From: 2-01-FULL-39-10-A sp964525395
Lineage (GTDB): Bacteria > Patescibacteriota > Microgenomatia > Levybacterales > UBA12049
Assembly (NCBI GenBank): GCA_964525395.1
Contig: CAZGGU010000024.1
Location: forward strand, 1-14,338
Direction: 5' to 3'
Length of the DNA: 14,338 nucleotides
Position numbers and translations under genes: made by a program. A model generated the notes under the pieces. The model saw only the letters and a list, made by a program, of their open reading frames with translations, ran no database searches and was not told the DNA's origin. The number at the start of each line of letters is the position of its first letter. The first letter of the stretch is position 1. Below, piece after piece: positions 6,469-12,525 of this stretch.

Positions 6469-6501
6469 TTTTAGAGATCCTGAAACAAGTTCAGGATGAC
6501 A
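6469..6501 (-). repeat. Right terminal hairpin repeat, inverted relative to the left
   Basis: On the plus strand: TTTTAGAG, stem ATCCTGAA (6477-6484), loop ACAAG, stem TTCAGGAT (6490-6497), GACA. Read on the minus strand it aligns with the left unit with four substitutions and a 2-base indel. Two of the substitutions sit at paired stem positions (C-G in the left unit, T-A here), so the stem is conserved by a compensatory change. Confidence 0.75.
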
Positions 6502-6508
6502 AGAGAAG

Positions 6509-6524
6509 GATGGAGTGGGAATAA
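6509..6524 (+). repeat. Right copy of the guaA 3'-end direct repeat
   Basis: GATGGAGTGGGAATAA, 14 of 16 identical to 6108-6123 and still readable as Met-Glu-Trp-Glu-stop. Sequence on either side shows no further similarity to guaA, so only the end of the gene was duplicated. Confidence 0.7.
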
Positions 6525-6543
6525 TTTGTTATTGTTTTCCTCG

Positions 6544-6572
6544 TTGCAATAAGCTGAATGTGAGTATAAAAT
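6544..6572 (+). promoter_or_regulatory. Promoter of the 6579 gene, predicted leaderless
   Basis: TTGCAA (6544-6549, 4/6), 17-base spacer, TAAAAT (6567-6572, 5/6), ending 6 bases before the ATG. The surrounding CGTTGCAAT word is identical to the one at the glyA -35 box (6973-6981). Confidence 0.5.
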
Positions 6573-6578
6573 CCGCTC

Positions 6579-6953
6579 ATGACAAGGTATAGTGGTCCTG
6601 AATCATTTGGTGGAGCTAGATATCGAGGTAAATTTTTAAGAGCAAGAGATACTATTATTTTTGGTCCCAATTTGGCAGAAGATCCAAGCAAGATTGAAGT
6701 CAAGCATATAGATATTGCATTAGAAGATGGGCTTTTAAGTGAAATTGATGATTTAAGGAATTTTGAGCTTGATGATGTAGATGCTGGATTTTTATCATTT
6801 TCTCCAGACAATAAATTAATTGATGCATATGGCAATTCATATGGATTTAAAATTCCTAGAACCCTGGAAGCACGTGTTAGAGCGAGAAGCTTACTTAGAA
6901 AGCTTACTCCCGGGCATAAGATTAAAATTGAAAAGGACATAGTTGCCAAATAG
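6579..6953 (+). CDS. Hypothetical protein, 124 residues
   Basis: I do not recognise this protein. It begins MTRYSGPESFGGARYRGKFL, a glycine/arginine-rich N terminus, followed by an acidic middle (EDGLLSEIDDLRNFELDDVD, about 49-68), an aromatic/glycine segment (FSPDNKLIDAYGNSYGFKIP) and a basic, probably helical C-terminal third with several Arg/Lys (RTLEARVRARSLLRKL). There is no signal peptide or membrane segment, so it is probably cytosolic. The basic tail could bind nucleic acid, but this is only a suggestion. Support as a real gene comes from a promoter-like sequence placed 6 bases before the ATG, as for its neighbours, and from its clean position between the guaA-linked element and glyA. 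Confidence 0.6.
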   Translation: MTRYSGPESFGGARYRGKFLRARDTIIFGPNLAEDPSKIEVKHIDIALEDGLLSEIDDLRNFELDDVDAGFLSFSPDNKLIDAYGNSYGFKIPRTLEARVRARSLLRKLTPGHKIKIEKDIVAK

Positions 6954-6974
6954 CTGTAATCATTAATTTGCCCG

Positions 6975-7003
6975 TTGCAATGGCCTAAACCATTTACTAT
7001 ACT
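6975..7003 (+). promoter_or_regulatory. Promoter of glyA, nearly leaderless
   Basis: TTGCAA (6975-6980, 4/6), 17-base spacer, TATACT (6998-7003, 5/6). The -10 box ends 9 bases before the ATG, predicting a leader of only a few bases. No Shine-Dalgarno is present. Confidence 0.65.
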
Positions 7004-7012
7004 TTTTCAAAG

Positions 7013-8332
7013 ATGAACTATCTTAAGATCACAGATCCTCAAATTTATAAGTTAGTTAAAAAAGAAGAAGAAAGACAAAAAAACGTCCTCGAAATGATCC
7101 CTTCAGAAAATTACACCTCCGGAGCAGTACTCGAAGCACTGGGTACAGTATTAAATAATAAATATTCAGAAGGCTATCCGAAGAAGAGATATTATCAGGG
7201 AAATGATGTGATTGATCACGTCGAAATTATGGCTCAAGAGAGAGCTAAGAGGCTTTTCGGAGTAGAAGAGGTAAACGTGCAAGCACTATCTGGAGCGCCA
7301 GCAAATTCTGCGGTGCAAATGGCTGTTCTTAATCCGGGAGATAAGTTGATGGGAATGAAACTTTCTTTTGGTGGACATTTGACGCATGGAGCAGATAGAA
7401 CTTTTTCTAGCACTTTTTATGAAGCAATTCAATACACGCTAGATGAAAAAGGCAAGCTTGATTTTGATGCTATTGAAAAGCAGGCTATGAAAGAAAAACC
7501 TAAGCTCATTATTTGTGGATTTACTGCTTATCCTAGAACTATTAATTTTAAAAAGTTCGGTGAGATAGCAGATAAAGTGGGCGCTTATCTTTTAGCTGAT
7601 ATTTCCCATATAGCTGGTTTAGTAGCTGCTGAAGTTCATCCAAGCCCAGTTCCTTATGCTCATATTGTAACGACTACTACTCATAAGACTCTTCGTGGTC
7701 CGCGCGGAGCTTTAATAATGGTAACTGCTAAAGGGCTCAAAAAAGACCCTGATCTTTTTAAAAAAGTTAATTCTGCCATTATTCCAGGACTTCAGGGAGG
7801 ACCACATGATAACCAAACAGCTGCTATCGCAGTAGCGCTTAAAGAGGCGAGTAGCGCTTCTTTCAAAAAATATGCCAAACATATCGTAGACAATACGAAA
7901 GTTTTAGCTGACGAACTAAGTGGCTATGGTTTTGATCTCGTTTCAGGCGGAAGTGACAATCATTTAATTTTGATTGATCTTCGCAATAAAGGAGTTAGTG
8001 GGAAGATTGCTGCTTTCGCGCTCGAAACTGCGGGAATAGTACTTAATATGAACGGAGTGCCTAATGACACCAATCCGCCCCTTTGGCCATCAGGAATAAG
8101 GTTGGGAACGCCTGCCATTACGACTCGAGGTATGAGAGAGCGAGAAATGAAGAAGATTGCCGCCTGGATTAATCAAGTGATTGAAGAAGTTTCTGGAGAA
8201 GATTTACCTACAGATAAAGATGCTAGAGCAGAATATTTTACTTTATTCAAAGAAAGAGCTGCGAAGAATAAAAATCTTTTAACAATCGCAAAAGAAGTTA
8301 AGTCCCTCTGCCGTAAATATCCTATTTATTAG
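7013..8332 (+). CDS. glyA: Serine hydroxymethyltransferase
   Basis: A PLP enzyme converting serine and tetrahydrofolate to glycine and methylene-tetrahydrofolate, the one-carbon donor used by the ThyA encoded 5 kb upstream. The 439-residue length is normal for bacterial SHMT (about 415-430). Signature features are MIPSENYTS (28-36), NKYSEGYPKKRYY (49-61), ALSGAPANSAVQ (91-102), the ADISHIAGLVA segment (195-205) and the PLP lysine Lys225 in VTTTTHKTLRGPRG (219-232). The late IRLGTPAITTRG segment that contacts the substrate carboxylate is intact. It starts behind its own promoter with almost no leader. Confidence 0.97.
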   Translation: MNYLKITDPQIYKLVKKEEERQKNVLEMIPSENYTSGAVLEALGTVLNNKYSEGYPKKRYYQGNDVIDHVEIMAQERAKRLFGVEEVNVQALSGAPANSAVQMAVLNPGDKLMGMKLSFGGHLTHGADRTFSSTFYEAIQYTLDEKGKLDFDAIEKQAMKEKPKLIICGFTAYPRTINFKKFGEIADKVGAYLLADISHIAGLVAAEVHPSPVPYAHIVTTTTHKTLRGPRGALIMVTAKGLKKDPDLFKKVNSAIIPGLQGGPHDNQTAAIAVALKEASSASFKKYAKHIVDNTKVLADELSGYGFDLVSGGSDNHLILIDLRNKGVSGKIAAFALETAGIVLNMNGVPNDTNPPLWPSGIRLGTPAITTRGMREREMKKIAAWINQVIEEVSGEDLPTDKDARAEYFTLFKERAAKNKNLLTIAKEVKSLCRKYPIY

Positions 8333-8342
8333 TCCTCCTTGC

Positions 8343-8357
8343 TTTAGCTACGCTAAA
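8343..8357 (+). repeat. Small hairpin between glyA and the 8374 gene
   Basis: TTTAGC, loop TAC, GCTAAA: a 6-bp stem 11 bases after the glyA stop. It is followed by ATGTTAAATTT rather than a T-run, so it is a poor intrinsic terminator. It could slow 3' decay of the glyA message. Confidence 0.35.
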
Positions 8358-8373
8358 ATGTTAAATTTCCACA

Positions 8374-9192
8374 ATGAGTCTAGAAAGATTTAATGAGATG
8401 CTGGGTGGGACACTGATATTGCCTGAGCGGAATTGGCATCAAGAGGTGCAAGGCATTTTACATGATAGTGTAGCTGAGCAGGCTGCTTTAATAGCTTCAG
8501 GGAGGTTTGATCATTTTAAAAGAAAAGAGGGTGAGGAATTTTTAGCAGCATATGCTTCTGATCCGTTATTTGTAGATTTGTTTGTCGATGCTTTAGCAGA
8601 GGCAAGAGCGGTAACTGACGAAGATGATTTTCGCGGGCATTTTAAAGGTGCAGTATTTGAGAGAATGGCTTATGCATATCTCTCATCATTAGATATGCCG
8701 GAAGTTCCAGTTATGGGTGAAGCAGTGCTAAATGTAGTAGCTGAAGTAGCGGGAAGCAGGGAATTTATAGATAATGGTTTGGGTCAAGTGGGGATTAGGG
8801 GTAGATTTGTACCAGATGGAATTTTAGTGCGCGAAACTTTAGATGGATATAGAATAGAGAAGTTTATTGAAGTTTCCCTTGTTCCTTGGGTTAAAAGAAG
8901 AAAAAGTTCAGTAAAAAAAGAAGGATTTTTGATTCTCAGGGGTAAAATGGGAGATATGGCAAAAGATGCCCCACTTGTGAGCTTGAGTCCCAAAGTAGAG
9001 GATGGAATTTATTTAGATCCTGATGAAGATGATTTTATACAGTCGGTTCAGTTGCCGATTGATAGAGGACACATGCTGAGTCGTTTTATCGATGAAGTAT
9101 ATGAAAGAATGAAAGTGGTTGATGGATTGAGTCTCGAGGAGATCGCTAGATTGGCAGAGCGACAATACAAAGTGGGCTTAAGGCTTGAATAA
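8374..9192 (+). CDS. Unrecognised protein, 272 residues, possible restriction-nuclease-like core
   Basis: No family is recognised with confidence. The N-terminal 85 residues look helical and acidic. A central segment has FKGAVFERMAYAYL (90-103), then FVPDGILV (145-152) and RIEKFIEVSL (160-169). The order of a helical Glu (Glu96), a PD pair (147-148) and a Glu on the next strand (Glu166) resembles the PD-(D/E)XK nuclease fold. However, the lysine of (D/E)XK is missing (EVS), so any nuclease activity is doubtful. The C-terminal part has a very acidic loop (YLDPDEDDF, 213-221) and a final helix. No membrane segment or signal peptide is seen. A weak promoter (TTGCTT at 8339, TTAAAT at 8361, 16-base spacer) ends 7 bases before the ATG, and no Shine-Dalgarno is visible. 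A weak structural guess only. Confidence 0.6.
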   Translation: MSLERFNEMLGGTLILPERNWHQEVQGILHDSVAEQAALIASGRFDHFKRKEGEEFLAAYASDPLFVDLFVDALAEARAVTDEDDFRGHFKGAVFERMAYAYLSSLDMPEVPVMGEAVLNVVAEVAGSREFIDNGLGQVGIRGRFVPDGILVRETLDGYRIEKFIEVSLVPWVKRRKSSVKKEGFLILRGKMGDMAKDAPLVSLSPKVEDGIYLDPDEDDFIQSVQLPIDRGHMLSRFIDEVYERMKVVDGLSLEEIARLAERQYKVGLRLE

Positions 9193-9213
9193 TTTAGCTT
9201 CATATCGTATAAT
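9185..9213 (+). promoter_or_regulatory. Promoter of the rpsB operon
   Basis: TTGAAT (9185-9190, 4/6), 17-base spacer, perfect TATAAT (9208-9213). Start of transcription is predicted near 9220, giving a leader of about 113 bases, in contrast to most other genes in the window. Confidence 0.7.
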
Positions 9214-9226
9214 AGCTTATCACTCA

Positions 9227-9332
9227 CATCTGGATATATGTCTCTGAGTTTTTAAACCTCATCCAGATGGCGGTATAAGAGACATCCTGAACGATCAATT
9301 GCCATTCGATCTATAACCAGGACAAGCAAAAT
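9227..9332 (+). promoter_or_regulatory. Structured rpsB leader with predicted pseudoknot
   Basis: CATCTGGAT (9227-9235) pairs perfectly with ATCCAGATG (9261-9269). Inside the loop of that hairpin, ATGTCTCT (9238-9245) pairs perfectly with AGAGACAT (9278-9285) located downstream, forming an H-type pseudoknot of 9 and 8 bp. The remaining loop (9246-9260) has a possible GAG/CTC pair. Further down, TCCTG (9285-9289) can pair with CAGGA (9318-9322), which contains the likely Shine-Dalgarno AGGA 10 bases before the rpsB ATG. That pairing shares one base with the second helix, so the two could compete. Autogenous control by S2 is known for rpsB leaders in other bacteria; its operation here is inferred. 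Confidence 0.6.
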
Positions 9333-10238
9333 ATGAAAAACATAACTTTAGAAGAGCTTTTAGAAGCAGGTTGCCATTTCGGGCATCAAGTAACCAGATC
9401 TAATCCTAAATCACGGGATTTTATTTTCGAAGCTCGTGACGGAATCCACATTATTGACCTTGCTAAAACTAAGGAAGGTTTAGATGCAGCAGCAAAATAT
9501 CTTAAAGCTCTTGCACAAAATCCTAATTCATCTATCGTAGTGGTGGGAACAAAAAGACAAGCTCATGAAGTTTTATTTAAAGAGCTTGAAAGAGTTAAGA
9601 AAAATGCGAAAGGCGAGCTCGGAGTTTACTACGTAACTAACAAATGGATTGGTGGACTACTCACTAATTTCCAAGAAGTTTCTAAAAACTTTAAAAAACT
9701 CCATGATCTTACTGAAAAATTAAATACTCCTTCGCTTCAACAGGGATACACTAAGAAGGAAATCGGTGGATGGGCAAAAGAAAAAGAAAAGCTTGAATCA
9801 TTTTATGGTGGCGTAGCTGATATGAAAAAAGCACCAGATGCTTTGTTTATCATTGATTCACATCTTGAAGATACAGCTGTTAAAGAGTCACGCAAGACTA
9901 AAACTCCAACAGTGGCTATCGCAGATACTAACTCAGATCCTTACCTTATTACTTATCCAGTTCCTGCAAACGACGATGCTGTAGGAAGCTTAGAACTTAT
10001 TATTGGCTTCTTGCTTGATGCATGGGCTGAAGGAAGAGCAAATGCTAAAGAAGAATCCACAGACGCTAAAGTTTTGGCGGACAAGAAACCAGCAGAAACT
10101 AAGACAGAAAAGAAAGCTGAGCCTAAAGCAGAAAAAGTTGAAGAGAAAAAATCCGTTCGACAAGCTCAGGATAAATCAGCTCCAAAGAAATCCGTTCAGT
10201 CAGTTCAGGATAAAACTACAATAAAGGAATCTAAATAA
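9333..10238 (+). CDS. rpsB: Ribosomal protein S2 with repeat-bearing C-terminal tail
   Basis: Small-subunit protein S2, required for binding S1 and for initiation. Family blocks are LLEAGCHFGHQV (9-20), NPKSRDFIFEARDGIHIIDL (24-43), TNKWIGGLLTNF (102-113), PDALFIIDSHLEDTAVKESR (168-187) and AIADTNSDP with ANDDAVGS in the C-terminal half of the core. The core ends near residue 237. A low-complexity tail of about 65 residues rich in Lys, Glu and Ala follows, carrying two similar decapeptides, KSVRQAQDKS and KSVQSVQDKT, which come from a repeated DNA word (10152-10175 and 10191-10214). Tails like this occur on S2 in many lineages, but the DNA repeats are unusual. Its stop overlaps the tsf start by one base (TAATG). 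Confidence 0.96.
   Translation: MKNITLEELLEAGCHFGHQVTRSNPKSRDFIFEARDGIHIIDLAKTKEGLDAAAKYLKALAQNPNSSIVVVGTKRQAHEVLFKELERVKKNAKGELGVYYVTNKWIGGLLTNFQEVSKNFKKLHDLTEKLNTPSLQQGYTKKEIGGWAKEKEKLESFYGGVADMKKAPDALFIIDSHLEDTAVKESRKTKTPTVAIADTNSDPYLITYPVPANDDAVGSLELIIGFLLDAWAEGRANAKEESTDAKVLADKKPAETKTEKKAEPKAEKVEEKKSVRQAQDKSAPKKSVQSVQDKTTIKESK
10152..10214 (+). repeat. Two in-frame copies of a short repeat in the rpsB tail
   Basis: Copy 1 is at 10152-10175 (TCCGTTCGACAAGCTCAGGA then TAAA). Copy 2 is at 10191-10214 (TCCGTTCAGTCAGTTCAGGA then TAAA), 39 bases later, with 19 of 24 identical. The CAAGCTCAGGA core also resembles the inner arm of the right element hairpin (ACAAGTTCAGGAT at 6485-6497) and the segment in the 6-phosphogluconolactonase gene at 13819-13841. 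Confidence 0.6.
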
Positions 10239-10690
10239 TGGCATACGATATTAAATTAGTTAAGCAACTTCGAGATGAAACTCAGGCATCCGTGGCTGAT
10301 GTTAAAACTGCATTAGAAGAATCCAATGGTGATTTAGAAAAAGCTGCGGCATGGCTTCAAAAAAAAGGAATTGAAAGAGCAGAAAAGAAATCTGATCGAG
10401 AAACTGCAGAGGGATTAATAGAAGCTTATGTTCATGGGAATGGAAAAGTCGGTGTTTTAGTTACAGTTCTTTGCGAAACAGATTTCGTAGCTCGCACTGA
10501 TGAATTTAAACAGCTTGCTCATGAAATTGCAATGCAAATTTCAGCTATGGATCCAAAAGACATAAAGGAACTACTCGCACAGGAATATATTAGAGATCCT
10601 AAGCTTACAATCGAAGCTTTAATTAAGCAAACTATTGGAAAACTGGGAGAAAATATCCAAATTCGCGAATTCAAAAGATTTGCGTTATAA
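10238..10690 (+). CDS. tsf: Elongation factor Ts, short form
   Basis: Guanine-nucleotide exchange factor for EF-Tu. Residues 1-45 are the UBA-like N-terminal domain (KQLRDETQASVADVKTALEE, then NGDLEKAAAWLQKKG). The core has LCETDFVARTDEF (about 79-91) with the TDFVA contact sequence for EF-Tu, and the protein ends with IGENIQ-type sequence (LGENIQIREFKRF). At 150 residues it is about half the length of E. coli EF-Ts (283) and shorter than the Thermus form (196). The second core subdomain and the coiled-coil insertion are absent, as often seen in reduced genomes. The start is supported by an AAAGGA Shine-Dalgarno at 10223-10228 and a TAATG overlap with rpsB. Its TAA stop lies within the TATAAT box of frr. 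Confidence 0.93.
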   Translation: MAYDIKLVKQLRDETQASVADVKTALEESNGDLEKAAAWLQKKGIERAEKKSDRETAEGLIEAYVHGNGKVGVLVTVLCETDFVARTDEFKQLAHEIAMQISAMDPKDIKELLAQEYIRDPKLTIEALIKQTIGKLGENIQIREFKRFAL

Positions 10691-10691
10691 T
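10686..10691 (+). promoter_or_regulatory. -10 box (TATAAT) for frr overlapping the tsf stop
   Basis: A perfect TATAAT contains the TAA stop of tsf and ends 7 bases before the frr ATG. The -35 position 17 bases upstream (TTCGCG, 10663-10668) is weak. frr may be read both from the rpsB promoter and from this site. Confidence 0.45.
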
Positions 10692-10698
10692 CTGTTAT

Positions 10699-11250
10699 AT
10701 GGAGCCTAACTTTATCCCCACTATTCGCCAGAACATGGCAAAAGCTCTAGAAATTCTCACTTCAGACATCGGAACTATCCGTACTGGAAAGGCTACGCCA
10801 GCGCTTGTAGAAAATATCGTAGTTTCTGCTTATAACGGTACAACTAAACTTCGAGTTATGGAGCTTGCAACAGTTAATGCGCAAGATGCACAAAGTTTGG
10901 TAATCACGCCATTTGATGCATCAGTATTGGAAGATATTCGAAAAGGAATTTTAGAGTCTGGTGCGGGTTTTAATCCTTCAACTGATGGTCAAGTTGTAAG
11001 AATTACAATTCCACCACTTTCAGAAGAGAGAAGGCAGGAGCTAATTCACTTGATGAAGCAGAAACTTGAAGCAGGAAGAGTAATGATTAGACAGAATAGA
11101 CAAGATGCTATGAATGACATTAAAAAAGCAGATCTTCCAGAAGATGAAACTTCCCGGCTTGAAAAAGAAGTTCAGACCCTCACTGACGAAATGACTACTC
11201 AAATTGATACACTTGGAAAAAGGAAAGAAGAAGAACTCCTCCAGATTTAG
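10699..11250 (+). CDS. frr: Ribosome recycling factor
   Basis: Splits post-termination ribosomes together with EF-G. The 183-residue length is standard (E. coli 185). Recognisable segments are the RTGKATPALVENI block (28-40, usually RTGRASP), LVITPFDASVLEDIRKGI in the beta-rich domain II, the IPPLSEERRQEL block and the long C-terminal helices with RQNRQDAMNDIKKADLPEDE. It follows tsf by 8 bases. The pyrH gene (UMP kinase) that lies between tsf and frr in most bacteria is missing here. Confidence 0.97.
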   Translation: MEPNFIPTIRQNMAKALEILTSDIGTIRTGKATPALVENIVVSAYNGTTKLRVMELATVNAQDAQSLVITPFDASVLEDIRKGILESGAGFNPSTDGQVVRITIPPLSEERRQELIHLMKQKLEAGRVMIRQNRQDAMNDIKKADLPEDETSRLEKEVQTLTDEMTTQIDTLGKRKEEELLQI

Positions 11251-11274
11251 TTAGAAATTTAGATTGCCTTCTGT

Positions 11275-11280
11275 TATACT
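11275..11280 (+). promoter_or_regulatory. -10 box (TATACT) for rseP
   Basis: TATACT, preceded by TGT, ends 9 bases before the rseP ATG; no Shine-Dalgarno lies between. The -35 region is poor. Readthrough from frr, which ends 39 bases upstream of the ATG, is equally possible. Confidence 0.4.
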
Positions 11281-11289
11281 CAGATCTCA

Positions 11290-12513
11290 ATGTTTGAAAA
11301 TATTTTATCCATTGCTTTTTCCATAATTGGCTTTCTTTTTATCCTCTCAGTCGTTGTTCTTATTCATGAAGCAGGTCATTTTTTTACAGCACGTCGATTT
11401 GGCATAAAAGTGGAAGAGTTTGGATTTGGCTTTCCTCCACGCTTGTTTGGTAAAAAAAGAAAAGGAACGATTTATTCTATTAACTGGATTCCTCTTGGAG
11501 GTTTTGTGAAGCTTTATGGAGAGGACGATGCTGGTGGGGGAAAAATTAGCTCTAAAGATAAAAACCACGAAGCAAAAAAAGATTTGGAGCATGCTTATTT
11601 TACTAAACCTGCTTGGCAAAGAGCGTTAGTAATTCTCGCTGGAATTCTCATGAATTTCTTTCTCGCGGTTATTATTTTTTATATTGTGTTAGCAGCTCAA
11701 GGATTCAAAACTGAAGTTCCTGCACTTTCTGAGCACAAATTTCATTTCGTAGAGCAGAGTCTAAATTCGAAAGTTTATATCGGTGAAGTTTCTAAAGATT
11801 CTCCTGCAGATAAAGCTGGTATTGCGCCATTTTCACAAATTTTAGAAGTAAATGGTAAGAAGCTTGCGAACATGAAAGAGTTTGTTAGTCTAGTAAATTC
11901 AAATAAAGGAAAAGAAATTATCCTTGTCTGGACTGATGATAAAGGAAATACGAAGAAGGGAAGTCTAACGCCAAGAGTTAACCCACCGAAAGATCAGGGT
12001 GCAATTGGAGTTTCGTTAGGCTCACAAGACGGATATGAATTAGTTTATACAACGCTAGGGCAGAAAATAATTTCAGGAATAATCTATCCTGTGGATTTGA
12101 TGCTGTATAACTTATCTGCCACGAAAGAGTTGATCTCCAATTCTGTTAAAGAAAAATCCACGGAGCAGATTGGCCAGAGTGTTTCCGGACCTCTTGGTAT
12201 ATTTGTCGTAGTAGGAGCAGTGGTCTCTGAAAGTCAAAATGTAAAAGAATTAGTGCTTCAGGTTTTGACTTTGATGGGACTTATTTCAATCACTCTGGCA
12301 TTCTTCAATGTTCTTCCAATCCCTGCCCTTGATGGGGGAAGATTATTCTTTGTTTTAGTGGAAATGGTGACAGGAAAGAAAATCAGTCCAGCACTTGAGG
12401 CAAAAATAAATACGGTAAGTTTTTTAATACTTATTGGTTTATTAATTTATATTACTGTGTTTTTCGATATTCCTAAAGTTAAAAATTTCATCGAATATTT
12501 ATTTAACAAGTGA
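11290..12513 (+). CDS. rseP: RIP zinc metalloprotease RseP (site-2 protease)
   Basis: An intramembrane metalloprotease of the S2P family that cleaves membrane-anchored regulators within the bilayer. Transmembrane helix 1 (about 5-28) carries the zinc site HEAGH (26-30). A second helix is near 112-136. A single PDZ domain follows (about 160-230; IGEVSKDSPADKAGI at 164-178), where E. coli RseP has two. The second active-site motif NVLPIPALDGG (340-350) lies in helix 3, and a last helix covers about 375-392. At 407 residues it is shorter than E. coli RseP (450). No anti-sigma factor or other substrate is encoded in this window. In many bacteria rseP lies downstream of frr with uppS, cdsA and dxr between; those are absent here. 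Confidence 0.93.
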   Translation: MFENILSIAFSIIGFLFILSVVVLIHEAGHFFTARRFGIKVEEFGFGFPPRLFGKKRKGTIYSINWIPLGGFVKLYGEDDAGGGKISSKDKNHEAKKDLEHAYFTKPAWQRALVILAGILMNFFLAVIIFYIVLAAQGFKTEVPALSEHKFHFVEQSLNSKVYIGEVSKDSPADKAGIAPFSQILEVNGKKLANMKEFVSLVNSNKGKEIILVWTDDKGNTKKGSLTPRVNPPKDQGAIGVSLGSQDGYELVYTTLGQKIISGIIYPVDLMLYNLSATKELISNSVKEKSTEQIGQSVSGPLGIFVVVGAVVSESQNVKELVLQVLTLMGLISITLAFFNVLPIPALDGGRLFFVLVEMVTGKKISPALEAKINTVSFLILIGLLIYITVFFDIPKVKNFIEYLFNK

Positions 12514-12525
12514 TAACATAAGTTA

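Larger units (their letters stand above)
6133..6501. mobile_element. Small element with inverted hairpin ends around a dead GIY-YIG gene
   Basis: About 369 bp bounded by TGTCATCC at the left and its complement GGATGACA at the right. Each end is a hairpin unit in inverted orientation, and between them lies one minus-strand GIY-YIG nuclease relic filling almost all the space. The element sits directly behind guaA and is bracketed by a 16-bp direct repeat of the guaA 3' end (6108-6123 and 6509-6524), with 9 and 7 unexplained bases between the direct repeats and the hairpin units. No transposase or integrase is present. This arrangement implies insertion at the guaA stop codon. Whether the nuclease drove it, or the element was moved by another factor, cannot be decided here. 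Confidence 0.65.

Noticed and set aside
6491..6949. 152-codon minus-strand open frame opposite the 6579 gene
   Set aside because: The product is Ser/Leu-rich as expected for an antisense shadow; the plus-strand frame has a well-placed promoter. Since the plus-strand protein is itself unrecognised, this is not absolutely certain.
10003..10224. 73-codon plus-strand frame within the rpsB tail
   Set aside because: It is an out-of-frame reading of the low-complexity tail, which produces long frames by composition.
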